Shown here: one piece after another, positions 1 through 5,068 of the stretch | Position numbering within the stretch: the stretch's first letter is position 1 | Layout: every line of letters starts with the position of its first letter | Origin: Candidatus Moraniibacteriota bacterium | GTDB lineage: Bacteria; Patescibacteriota; Minisyncoccia; Moranbacterales; GCA-2747515 | Direction of reading: 5' to 3' | Length of the DNA: 5,112 bases | Assembly: GCA_027039165.1 (NCBI GenBank) | Contig: JALWEZ010000054.1 | Coordinates: 1-5,112, forward strand | Notes under the pieces: generated by a model | Told to the model about the DNA's origin: nothing | The model's database searches: none | What the model saw: only the letters and a program-made list of their open reading frames with translations | Made by a program: the position numbers and the translations under genes

Positions 1-572
1 TGGGACTTGGAGACATTGCTCTTTTTAGAGATGTTTTGGATAGTGTTGTACTTGCTCCAGCAGACACTAATTCAACTAGAATTATTACGAGAGATCTTAA
101 TAATCAAAAAGGTATTTCTTATTTAATATTTCTTAGGAAAAGTTTGCCTGTTATATATAGTTCTTCAGAAGAATTTCCAATAGGTGGTAGTAAAACACTA
201 CTCAAAAGTGAGGATGATAAAGTTGTAATTTTTGCTCATGGAGTAACGGTTCATGAAGCTCTAAAAACGGCACATATTTTAAAAAATGAAGATGTGAATA
301 TTCGTGTGATTGATATGTATTCCATAAAACCAATTGATAAAAAAATAATTTTAAATGCGCTAGGTATTACAAAAAAAATAATTGTAGTTGAAGATCATTA
401 TGAACAGGGTGGTTTAGGAGAAGCTGTGAAGTCATTACTTTTTGATGCTTGCGTTTCTATTAAACATCTATGTGTTTCAAAAGTGCCTTCAAGTGGCTCT
501 CCAGAGGAACTTCTAGAATTTGAAGGATTAGATTCAAATGCTATTTTGCAAGCAGTAAAAGAAATGTTATAA
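1..572 (+). CDS. tkt: Transketolase, C-terminal part (5' end cut by window edge)
   Basis: Transketolase moves two-carbon ketol units between sugar phosphates with thiamine diphosphate in the cytoplasmic pentose phosphate pathway. Only the last 189 residues are present; the first whole codon is at 3 and the gene runs in from upstream, so the TTG at 36 is an internal codon, not a start. Visible are the end of the pyrimidine-binding domain (GLGDIALFR, residues 1-9, then VLAPAD) and the C-terminal transketolase domain from about residue 73, with VIDMYSIKPID (102-112) and VEDHYEQGGLGEAV (129-142). These match the style of animal and archaeal transketolases (IKPLD, VEDHY.EGG.GEAV) rather than the E. 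coli TktA style. The catalytic Glu and the ThDP diphosphate site lie upstream, so activity cannot be judged. A separate C-terminal subunit of a split transketolase, or the related DXP synthase, is possible but less likely. It ends in TAA, 42 nt before the LOG gene. Confidence 0.9.
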   Translation, partial: GLGDIALFRDVLDSVVLAPADTNSTRIITRDLNNQKGISYLIFLRKSLPVIYSSSEEFPIGGSKTLLKSEDDKVVIFAHGVTVHEALKTAHILKNEDVNIRVIDMYSIKPIDKKIILNALGITKKIIVVEDHYEQGGLGEAVKSLLFDACVSIKHLCVSKVPSSGSPEELLEFEGLDSNAILQAVKEML

Positions 573-591
573 TATGTCTATGTGCGTTTTG

Positions 592-600
592 TGTTATTTA
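592..600 (+). promoter_or_regulatory. Candidate extended -10 promoter before the LOG gene
   Basis: TGTTATTTA fits an extended -10 (TG-N-TATAAT) with 4 of 6 hexamer matches. Transcription would start near 607 and leave a leader of only about 8 nt before the ATG at 615. No convincing -35 hexamer is visible. The 11 bases at 587-597 (TTTTGTGTTAT) recur exactly at 5049-5059, upstream of another gene start. In DNA this AT-rich, -10-like strings are common, so this is tentative. Confidence 0.35.
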
Positions 601-614
601 GATAAGTTTATATT

Positions 615-1358
615 ATGAATGAAGAAGTAAAAAAGTTGTTGATTTCTATAAAAGGGAAAGAAAATGAAGTGTCGATAGATAGAGAAAGAGAAATATTCAA
701 AGGAATTGATAGAAAAAATGTTTGCCAAGATGAACTTTCATGGAGAATTTTAAAGATTCAATCAGAATTTGTAAAGGGTCATGATTTCTTGAGACGTTAC
801 AACAAAGCCGTAACAATTTTTGGTAGCGCAAGGAATGGATTTGCACCTGAAGTTTATGAAGAAGCTACAAAACTTGCTTATTTATTAGCTAGTGATGGTT
901 TTGCTGTATTTACAGGTGGAGGTCCTGGTATTATGGAAGCAGCGAATAAAGGAGCGTATGAAGCTAAGGGGAGAAGTATCGGAATAAATATTAATCTTCC
1001 AAAAAATTACAAAACTGCGGAAAGAAAAAATGAATATATAACAGAATCTGAATCATTTGACTATTTCTTTACAAGAAAAGTTATTCTATCGTTTGCTTCT
1101 CAAGTCTACATCGCTTTTCCAGGTGGTTTTGGTACTATGGATGAGCTTTTTCAGATGCTTACACTTGTTCAAACTGGAAAAACTTCACCAACTCCTATCA
1201 TACTAGTAAACAAAGAATTTTGGAGCCCGCTTGTTGACTGGATAAAAACATCTTTTTATGAAAAAAATGGCTCAATATCAGAAAAAGATTTAGATTTATT
1301 CCATTTATTTGATACAGCACAAGAAGTGCATGAATTTATAAAAGAATCAATTCGTTAA
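615..1358 (+). CDS. LOG-family nucleotide 5'-monophosphate phosphoribohydrolase (TIGR00730 type)
   Basis: Members of the LOG (lysine decarboxylase-like Rossmann) family cleave the N-glycosidic bond of nucleoside 5'-monophosphates, releasing base and ribose 5-phosphate; plant and actinobacterial members activate cytokinins, while bacterial PpnN acts on purine nucleotides. This 247-aa protein has an N-terminal extension of about 60 residues, rich in charge, then the Rossmann core: FGSAR (69-73), TGGGPGIMEAANKGA (100-114), the conserved Arg-Lys pair R154-K155, and the signature PGGFGTMDE (169-177) with catalytic Glu177. All the expected active-site residues are present, so an active enzyme is likely; the substrate cannot be read from sequence. 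The start ATG has no Shine-Dalgarno sequence but gives a normal-length protein. The stop lies 6 nt before the next gene, suggesting co-transcription with the ATP-cone nuclease. Ribose 5-phosphate released here could feed the transketolase upstream (inference). Older annotations may say lysine decarboxylase, which is not supported. Confidence 0.88.
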   Translation: MNEEVKKLLISIKGKENEVSIDREREIFKGIDRKNVCQDELSWRILKIQSEFVKGHDFLRRYNKAVTIFGSARNGFAPEVYEEATKLAYLLASDGFAVFTGGGPGIMEAANKGAYEAKGRSIGININLPKNYKTAERKNEYITESESFDYFFTRKVILSFASQVYIAFPGGFGTMDELFQMLTLVQTGKTSPTPIILVNKEFWSPLVDWIKTSFYEKNGSISEKDLDLFHLFDTAQEVHEFIKESIR

Positions 1359-1364
1359 ACTAAC

Positions 1365-2198
1365 ATGATACCAAGGGAAATCATAAAATCTGCTGGTGAG
1401 AAACAAAAATTTTCAAAACAAAAATTATTAGAATCTTTGCATAGAGCTCAAATTGATGAAAAAACAGCAAGAGAAATAGTGGAAGATATTGTAAGAATGC
1501 CAAACATAAAATCAACGGATGATTTGCATTATACAATTTTGAGAAAGCTAAAGGATAGAAAAATTGTTTACGCAGCTAAATATAATTTAAGAAGAGCTAT
1601 TACTCAACTTGGACCAAGTGGGTATCCTTTTGAACAATTTATAGCAAGACTTCTTAAAGAAAAAGGTTACTCTGTAAAAACAAATCAAATATTACAGGGA
1701 AAATGTATCACTCATGAAATCGACGTGTTAGGTTTTAAAGATAAAAAACATTACATATTTGAATGTAAATTTCACAATAAAACAGGTTTTAAAAGCAGTA
1801 TACAAACAGTTTTGTATATGAAATCTAGATATGAGGATATTCTAGCTAAGTGGAGACAGGTGGAGGGTGACAACAAACACTTACATAAAGTGTGGATTGT
1901 AACCAATACAAAATTTACTTCAGATGCTAAAAATTATGCAAAATGTATCGGTATGGGTCTTATTTCATGGAGATATCCCAGTGGTAGTGGACTTGTAGAT
2001 TTGATAGAAGAAACAGGTTTGCATCCAGTAACTGCTATAGTATCTCTAACCAAAAAGCAAAAAAGGTATATTATAAATAATGGACTTGTTGTTTGTAGAG
2101 AAGTAGAAACAAAAAAAGACGTATTAGAAAAAATTGGACTAAAGGGTAAGAAATTAAAACAAATAATAAAAGAAGCAAATGAGATTTGTGGTTGTTAG
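1365..2198 (+). CDS. ATP-cone domain fused to Mrr-like PD-(D/E)XK nuclease
   Basis: This 277-aa protein has three parts. Residues 1-85 form an ATP-cone, the (d)ATP-binding regulatory domain of ribonucleotide reductases and NrdR: REIIKSAG, then FSKQKLLESLHRAQI, and YAAKYNLRRAI near its end. The usual KR(D/N)G loop has become KSAG. Residues 86-205 form a nuclease core of the PD-(D/E)XK fold: GYPFEQFIARLL with E90, THEIDVLGF with D120, and FECKFH with E133 and K135, the spacing seen in Mrr-type restriction endonucleases. Residues 226-277 are lysine-rich and helical, perhaps a DNA-contacting helix-hairpin-like module. All catalytic residues seem intact, so a DNA nuclease gated by ATP or dATP is a reasonable inference. 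The target is unknown: foreign DNA, damaged DNA or recombination intermediates are all possible. No methyltransferase or specificity subunit is next to it, which argues against a classic restriction-modification system. The start has no Shine-Dalgarno sequence and lies 6 nt after the LOG gene. Confidence 0.8.
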   Translation: MIPREIIKSAGEKQKFSKQKLLESLHRAQIDEKTAREIVEDIVRMPNIKSTDDLHYTILRKLKDRKIVYAAKYNLRRAITQLGPSGYPFEQFIARLLKEKGYSVKTNQILQGKCITHEIDVLGFKDKKHYIFECKFHNKTGFKSSIQTVLYMKSRYEDILAKWRQVEGDNKHLHKVWIVTNTKFTSDAKNYAKCIGMGLISWRYPSGSGLVDLIEETGLHPVTAIVSLTKKQKRYIINNGLVVCREVETKKDVLEKIGLKGKKLKQIIKEANEICGC

Positions 2199-2201
2199 AA
2201 T
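2193..2201 (+). promoter_or_regulatory. Candidate extended -10 promoter before tyrS
   Basis: TGTTAGAAT matches TG-N-TATAAT with 5 of 6 hexamer bases and overlaps the stop codon of the nuclease gene. Transcription would begin near 2208, leaving about 18 nt before the tyrS ATG. A second option is the TATATT/TATTAT tract at 2210-2217, which would make tyrS almost leaderless. No -35 hexamer is evident. The site is weakly supported and tyrS may simply be transcribed from upstream. Confidence 0.3.
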
Positions 2202-2225
2202 TTAATTTATATATTATTTTAAAAT

Positions 2226-3419
2226 ATGGAAGTTGTAGTAGATGAAACTAAAATTGATGAGTTACTAAGTAGAGGCGTATCGGATGTTATTGGTAGAGAT
2301 AGAATTAAAGAAAGGTTATTAAGTGGAGAAAAATTAAGAATTAAATTTGGTATAGATCCAACTAGTCCAAATCTACATTTAGGACGAGCAGTACCACTTC
2401 TTAAATTACGTGATTTTCAAGAACTTGGACACAAGGTGATTTTGTTAGTAGGAAATGCTACTGGAGTAATAGGGGATACTTCTGATAAAAATGCAGAAAG
2501 ACCTATGCTTACACATAAGGACATAGAGCAAAATATGAAAACTTATGTTAATCAAGCTTCAAAAATTCTTGATATTAAAAATCTAGAAATTGCATATAAT
2601 GCTGATTGGCTTGATAAATTAGGCTATAAAGAAATAGGGGAACATGCTGATGTATTTTCTTTGCATGAGTTTATTTCTAGAGAAAACATAAAAAAAAGAT
2701 TAGATGCTGGTAAAAGGGTAAGTTTGAGAGAAGTACTATATCCTCTGATGCAGGGTTATGATAGTGTGGCTTTGAAATCCGATATTGAATTAGGTGGCTC
2801 AGATCAAAGATTTAATTTACTTGCTGGTAGAAAATTACAAGAAAGATACAATCAAGAGCCACAGGGTATAGTTATGACAAATTTAATAATGGGAACAGAT
2901 GGTAGAAAAATGAGTAGTAGCTGGGGAAATATCATTGCTCTCACAGATTCTAAGAGAATAATGGGAGAAAAAATTATGAATTTACCAGATGAACAAATTG
3001 AGAATTATTTTATCCATTGCACTAGGATTTCTATAGATAAAATAAAAGAAATATTAGATATTAAGGACAAAAGAGAACAAAAACTTTTCTTAGCTCAAGG
3101 TATAATAGAATTGTATCATGGAAAAAATGAAGTCGAAGAAGAAATTAGATATTTAAAAAATAAATTTATAACCAAAGAAAATTTGGAAGAATTTGTAGAA
3201 GAAATTTTTGTGAAGCTTGACGAAGAATTGTTAGATGTTATGCTAAAATTAGGTGGTGCAAAAAGTAGAGGAGATGCAAGGAGAAAAATTTTGCAAAATG
3301 CAGTTTCTATTGATGGGATAAAGATAAATGATGTGTCTTATAAAATTTCATCAAATGATAATAGTAAAATTTTAAAAATTGGTAAAAAAATTCTGAGAAA
3401 AATAAATTTAAATCAATGA
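2226..3419 (+). CDS. tyrS: Tyrosyl-tRNA synthetase
   Basis: This class I aminoacyl-tRNA synthetase activates tyrosine with ATP and loads it onto tRNA-Tyr in the cytoplasm. At 397 aa it has family length. The ATP-binding HIGH element reads HLGR (51-54) inside GIDPTSPNLHLGR, so the usual second His is Arg. The tyrosine pocket shows YPLMQGYD (172-179), then ELGGSDQRFNLLAGR (188-202). The flexible loop is KMSSS (228-232) rather than bacterial KMSKS. The C-terminal S4-like RNA-binding domain spans about 333-396 (LGGAKSRGDARRKI). The overall pattern resembles the TyrZ-like second bacterial TyrRS type. The ATG has no Shine-Dalgarno sequence but fits the expected N terminus. The gene ends in TGA, which supports UGA as a stop in this genome. 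pheS starts 4 nt later, so the two synthetases are probably co-transcribed and may be translated by reinitiation. Confidence 0.96.
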   Translation: MEVVVDETKIDELLSRGVSDVIGRDRIKERLLSGEKLRIKFGIDPTSPNLHLGRAVPLLKLRDFQELGHKVILLVGNATGVIGDTSDKNAERPMLTHKDIEQNMKTYVNQASKILDIKNLEIAYNADWLDKLGYKEIGEHADVFSLHEFISRENIKKRLDAGKRVSLREVLYPLMQGYDSVALKSDIELGGSDQRFNLLAGRKLQERYNQEPQGIVMTNLIMGTDGRKMSSSWGNIIALTDSKRIMGEKIMNLPDEQIENYFIHCTRISIDKIKEILDIKDKREQKLFLAQGIIELYHGKNEVEEEIRYLKNKFITKENLEEFVEEIFVKLDEELLDVMLKLGGAKSRGDARRKILQNAVSIDGIKINDVSYKISSNDNSKILKIGKKILRKINLNQ

Positions 3420-3423
3420 CATT

Positions 3424-4452
3424 ATGAAAGAAAAAATTAGAAAAATAGAAAATGAAGTTGAAAAGTTGCTTAAAAATTCTAAAACTTTAGAGGATATTGA
3501 AGGTATTCGCATAAAATATTTAGGTAAAAAAAGTGAATTGAGTAATTTGCTTAAGTCTCTAAAAAATTTGACACAAGAAGAAAAAAAAGAAATTGGACCA
3601 TTAGCAAATAATGCAAGAAAAAATATACATTCAAAAATTGACAAAAAGAAGGAACTGTTAGAAGAAAATTTTGATGCAGAAACTGAATGGATAGATGTCT
3701 CAGCTCCAGGAAATGAAATAAAAAAAGGTTCTTTGAGTCCACTTAGTATAGTTCAACAAGATATAGAAAATATATTTACAGCAATTGGTTTTGAAGTAGC
3801 AGATGGACCAGAGATAGAGAGTGAGTATTTTAATTTTGATGGGGCAAATATGCCAGCTAATCATCCAGCACGCGATATGCAGGACACTTTTTGGATAAAA
3901 ACAGATAGTGGTGATGGTAATGGTCAAGTTCTTAGAACTCACACCACAAATTGCCAAGTTAGATATATGCAAACTCATACTCCGCCTTTTCGCATTATTG
4001 TACCAGGCAGAGTTTTTCGCCAAGAGGCAACAGATGCTTCTCATGAACACACTTTTCATCAGTTCGAAGCTTTGGTTGTGGGTAAAAATGTAAGTGTTGC
4101 AAATTTTCTCTCTGTTGCTAAATCATTTTTTAGTGCTTTTTTTGGTAAAGATATCAGTGTAAGAGTAAGACCTAGTTATTTTCCTTTTGTGGAACCTGGT
4201 TTTGAATTTGATATATCATGTACTAATTGTGGAGGCAAAGGATGTAGCACATGCCAGCAAACTGGATGGCTAGAAATTGGCGGAGCAGGGATGGTTCATC
4301 AAAATGTTTTGGTTGAGGGAGGTTATAAAAGAGACGAATACACTGGATTTGCTTGGGGCTTTGGTCTAGAGAGGCTTGCTATGATGAAATACAAAATTAA
4401 TGATATAAGACTATTTCACTCTGGAGACACTAGATTTGGAAAACAATTTTAA
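3424..4452 (+). CDS. pheS: Phenylalanyl-tRNA synthetase alpha subunit
   Basis: PheS carries the catalytic site of the cytoplasmic alpha2-beta2 PheRS, which charges tRNA-Phe; it needs PheT as partner. The 342-aa length is typical. Residues 1-90 form the N-terminal coiled-coil arm that contacts tRNA. The class II core includes NHPARDMQDTFW (146-157), motif 2 with GRVFRQEATDASHEHTFHQFE (195-215, R199 and E201), the phenylalanine-pocket segment FPFVEPGFEFD (253-263), and motif 3 GFAWGFGLERLAM (308-320, R317). Between them are four cysteines, C266, C269, C274 and C277, spaced CxxC-x4-CxxC, followed by GWLEIGGAGMVHQNVL; a similar insert is known in part of the PheS family and may bind zinc. The gene follows tyrS by 4 nt without its own ribosome binding site. 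pheT does not follow: the next genes are two tiny membrane proteins with their own promoter. Confidence 0.97.
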   Translation: MKEKIRKIENEVEKLLKNSKTLEDIEGIRIKYLGKKSELSNLLKSLKNLTQEEKKEIGPLANNARKNIHSKIDKKKELLEENFDAETEWIDVSAPGNEIKKGSLSPLSIVQQDIENIFTAIGFEVADGPEIESEYFNFDGANMPANHPARDMQDTFWIKTDSGDGNGQVLRTHTTNCQVRYMQTHTPPFRIIVPGRVFRQEATDASHEHTFHQFEALVVGKNVSVANFLSVAKSFFSAFFGKDISVRVRPSYFPFVEPGFEFDISCTNCGGKGCSTCQQTGWLEIGGAGMVHQNVLVEGGYKRDEYTGFAWGFGLERLAMMKYKINDIRLFHSGDTRFGKQF

Positions 4453-4461
4453 GATATTTTT

Positions 4462-4490
4462 TTGACAATAAATAGATTACTTGTTAAACT
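4462..4490 (+). promoter_or_regulatory. Sigma70-type promoter for the small membrane-protein pair
   Basis: A perfect -35 hexamer TTGACA (4462-4467) is followed, after 17 nt, by TAAACT (4485-4490, 4 of 6 matches), with an extended -10 TG at 4482-4483. The expected start is near 4497, giving a leader of about 85 nt before the ATG at 4583. The site lies 10 nt after the pheS stop and just after a run of seven T. This is the best promoter in the window and makes the downstream pair a separate transcription unit. Confidence 0.7.
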
Positions 4491-4497
4491 AGCAATA

Positions 4498-4516
4498 GTT
4501 CTTTATTTAATAGAAC
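4498..4516 (+). other. Small hairpin at the predicted 5' end of the leader
   Basis: GTTCT (4498-4502) pairs with AGAAC (4512-4516) around a 9-nt AT-only loop; two more A-T pairs are possible with one bulge. It begins at the predicted transcription start, where such stems can protect mRNA from decay. It has no T-run after it, so it is not a terminator. The stem is short and of low GC content, so chance is a real alternative. Confidence 0.35.
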
Positions 4517-4570
4517 AAAATTTAGTTCCCATGATATCTTATTTATTTATCAAATTTAGAATGGAGCTGA

Positions 4571-4576
4571 AAGGAG
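4571..4576 (+). promoter_or_regulatory. Strong ribosome binding site of the 55-aa gene
   Basis: AAGGAG lies 6 nt before the ATG at 4583. It decides this start and rejects the out-of-frame ATG codons at 4531 and 4561. None of the five larger starts or partial starts elsewhere in the window has such a site. Confidence 0.85.
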
Positions 4577-4582
4577 AAAGAA

Positions 4583-4750
4583 ATGAAAAAAGCTATAAGT
4601 TTAATATTGTTTGCAGTAGTAGCTGGACTGTTGTCTAAATACATCTTAGGTTATGCAAACCTAGGCAAATTATCCGCCATAGTATATTGTTATGGGATAT
4701 TTAATATAATAGTTGGTGCTGTAATGATGTTTATGATTATTCGTAAGTAA
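4583..4750 (+). CDS. Small two-helix membrane protein (55 aa), unknown function
   Basis: I do not recognise this protein. It begins MKKAISLILFAVVAGLL and ends FMIIRK. Two hydrophobic stretches, about residues 4-22 and 32-52, are joined by a short loop (KYILGYANLGKL). Lysines at the N terminus and Arg-Lys at the C terminus suggest both ends face the cytoplasm. The first stretch has no cysteine lipobox or clear signal-peptidase site, so it is read as a membrane anchor. A perfect AAGGAG site and a near-consensus upstream promoter support real expression despite the small size. The next gene, 25 nt downstream, encodes a protein of the same length and topology with a similar N terminus (ISLILFAVVAGLL against IILILFILIAGIV), suggesting tandem duplication. 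Possible roles such as a small regulator of a membrane complex or a toxin-like peptide are guesses. Confidence 0.72.
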   Translation: MKKAISLILFAVVAGLLSKYILGYANLGKLSAIVYCYGIFNIIVGAVMMFMIIRK

Positions 4751-4760
4751 AAGTTTAAGT

Positions 4761-4766
4761 AAGGAG
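4761..4766 (+). promoter_or_regulatory. Strong ribosome binding site of the 57-aa gene
   Basis: AAGGAG lies 9 nt before the GTG at 4776, with an A-rich spacer. It is the reason for choosing the GTG start, as no ATG lies in a suitable place. Confidence 0.8.
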
Positions 4767-4775
4767 AAAAAAGCG

Positions 4776-4949
4776 GTGAAACTTATAATTTTAATATTAT
4801 TTATATTAATAGCGGGAATTGTAGATTTTATAATAGATCAGTTAAATCTTAGGCTTATAATTGCAGAGTTTGTCTATGAGTTTTGTAAAATATTAGTTGC
4901 TATAGTGGTGGTGTATATTTTTTTACCAAAGAAAAAAATACATATTTAA
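4776..4949 (+). CDS. Small two-helix membrane protein (57 aa), GTG start, unknown function
   Basis: I do not recognise this protein. It starts with GTG and reads MKLIILILFILIAGIVDF, with a second hydrophobic helix at about 37-50 (ILVAIVVVYIFL) and a basic tail PKKKIHI. The middle holds two Asp and two Glu, so with basic ends the likely layout is both termini inside and an acidic loop outside. Length, topology and N-terminal sequence resemble the 55-aa protein just upstream, which supports an old tandem duplication, though short hydrophobic proteins can look alike by chance. The gene follows its partner by 25 nt, has its own AAGGAG site, and its stop codon lies one base before the terminator stem, so the two genes form one short operon. 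A membrane-complex subunit pair or a two-peptide system would fit, but nothing in the sequence decides this. Confidence 0.7.
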   Translation: MKLIILILFILIAGIVDFIIDQLNLRLIIAEFVYEFCKILVAIVVVYIFLPKKKIHI

Positions 4950-4950
4950 A

Positions 4951-4984
4951 AAAGTGTTCATGTAGTGAACACTTTATTTTTTTT
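4951..4984 (+). terminator. Intrinsic terminator ending the small-gene operon
   Basis: AAAGTGTTCA (4951-4960) and TGAACACTTT (4966-4975) form a perfect 10-bp stem with a 5-nt loop, followed after one A by eight T (4977-4984). On the other strand the six A before GTG give a shorter T-run, so weak activity in the reverse direction is possible. It closes the unit that starts at the 4462 promoter. Confidence 0.92.
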
Positions 4985-5031
4985 AAAAGATTAGTGAAAG
5001 AAATTATTTTTTATACCATTTTTAAATAACT

Positions 5032-5048
5032 TATCCTCAAATAGGATA
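5032..5048. repeat. Perfect inverted repeat, candidate operator
   Basis: TATCCT and AGGATA are exact inverse complements separated by CAAAT. The repeat is centred about 29 bp before the predicted transcription start of the next gene, where the -35 region would be, and it ends 5 nt before the extended -10. That position suits a repressor or activator site. It has no T-run and is unlikely to be a terminator. No regulator is identified. Confidence 0.45.
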
Positions 5049-5053
5049 TTTTG

Positions 5054-5062
5054 TGTTATACT
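5054..5062 (+). promoter_or_regulatory. Extended -10 promoter for a leaderless transcript
   Basis: TGTTATACT matches TG-N-TATAAT with 5 of 6 hexamer bases. The usual 6-nt distance puts the transcription start at 5069, the A of the ATG. No -35 hexamer is visible, as is common for extended -10 promoters; its place is taken by the inverted repeat. Confidence 0.6.
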
Positions 5063-5068
5063 ATAAAT

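Noticed and set aside
36..38. TTG as the start of a 178-aa protein
   Set aside because: The same frame continues upstream to the window edge with transketolase-like sequence, so this codon is internal.
3408..3644. 78-aa minus-strand frame
   Set aside because: Antisense to the start of pheS; its F/L/S-rich composition is the reverse image of Lys/Glu-rich codons, with no start signal or recognisable domain.
3551..4059. Two minus-strand frames (63 and 119 aa) inside pheS
   Set aside because: Both lie fully antisense to a conserved pheS gene and show no motifs or ribosome binding site.
3908..4093. 61-aa plus-strand frame
   Set aside because: Out-of-frame shadow inside pheS motif 2; low-complexity start and no signals.
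4453..4463. Terminator after pheS
   Set aside because: There is a run of seven T at 4457-4463, but no stable stem precedes it.
4531..4638. 35-codon frame as a separate gene
   Set aside because: It has no ribosome binding site, overlaps the 55-aa gene and its AAGGAG site, and has no protein-like pattern; kept only as a possible regulatory frame.
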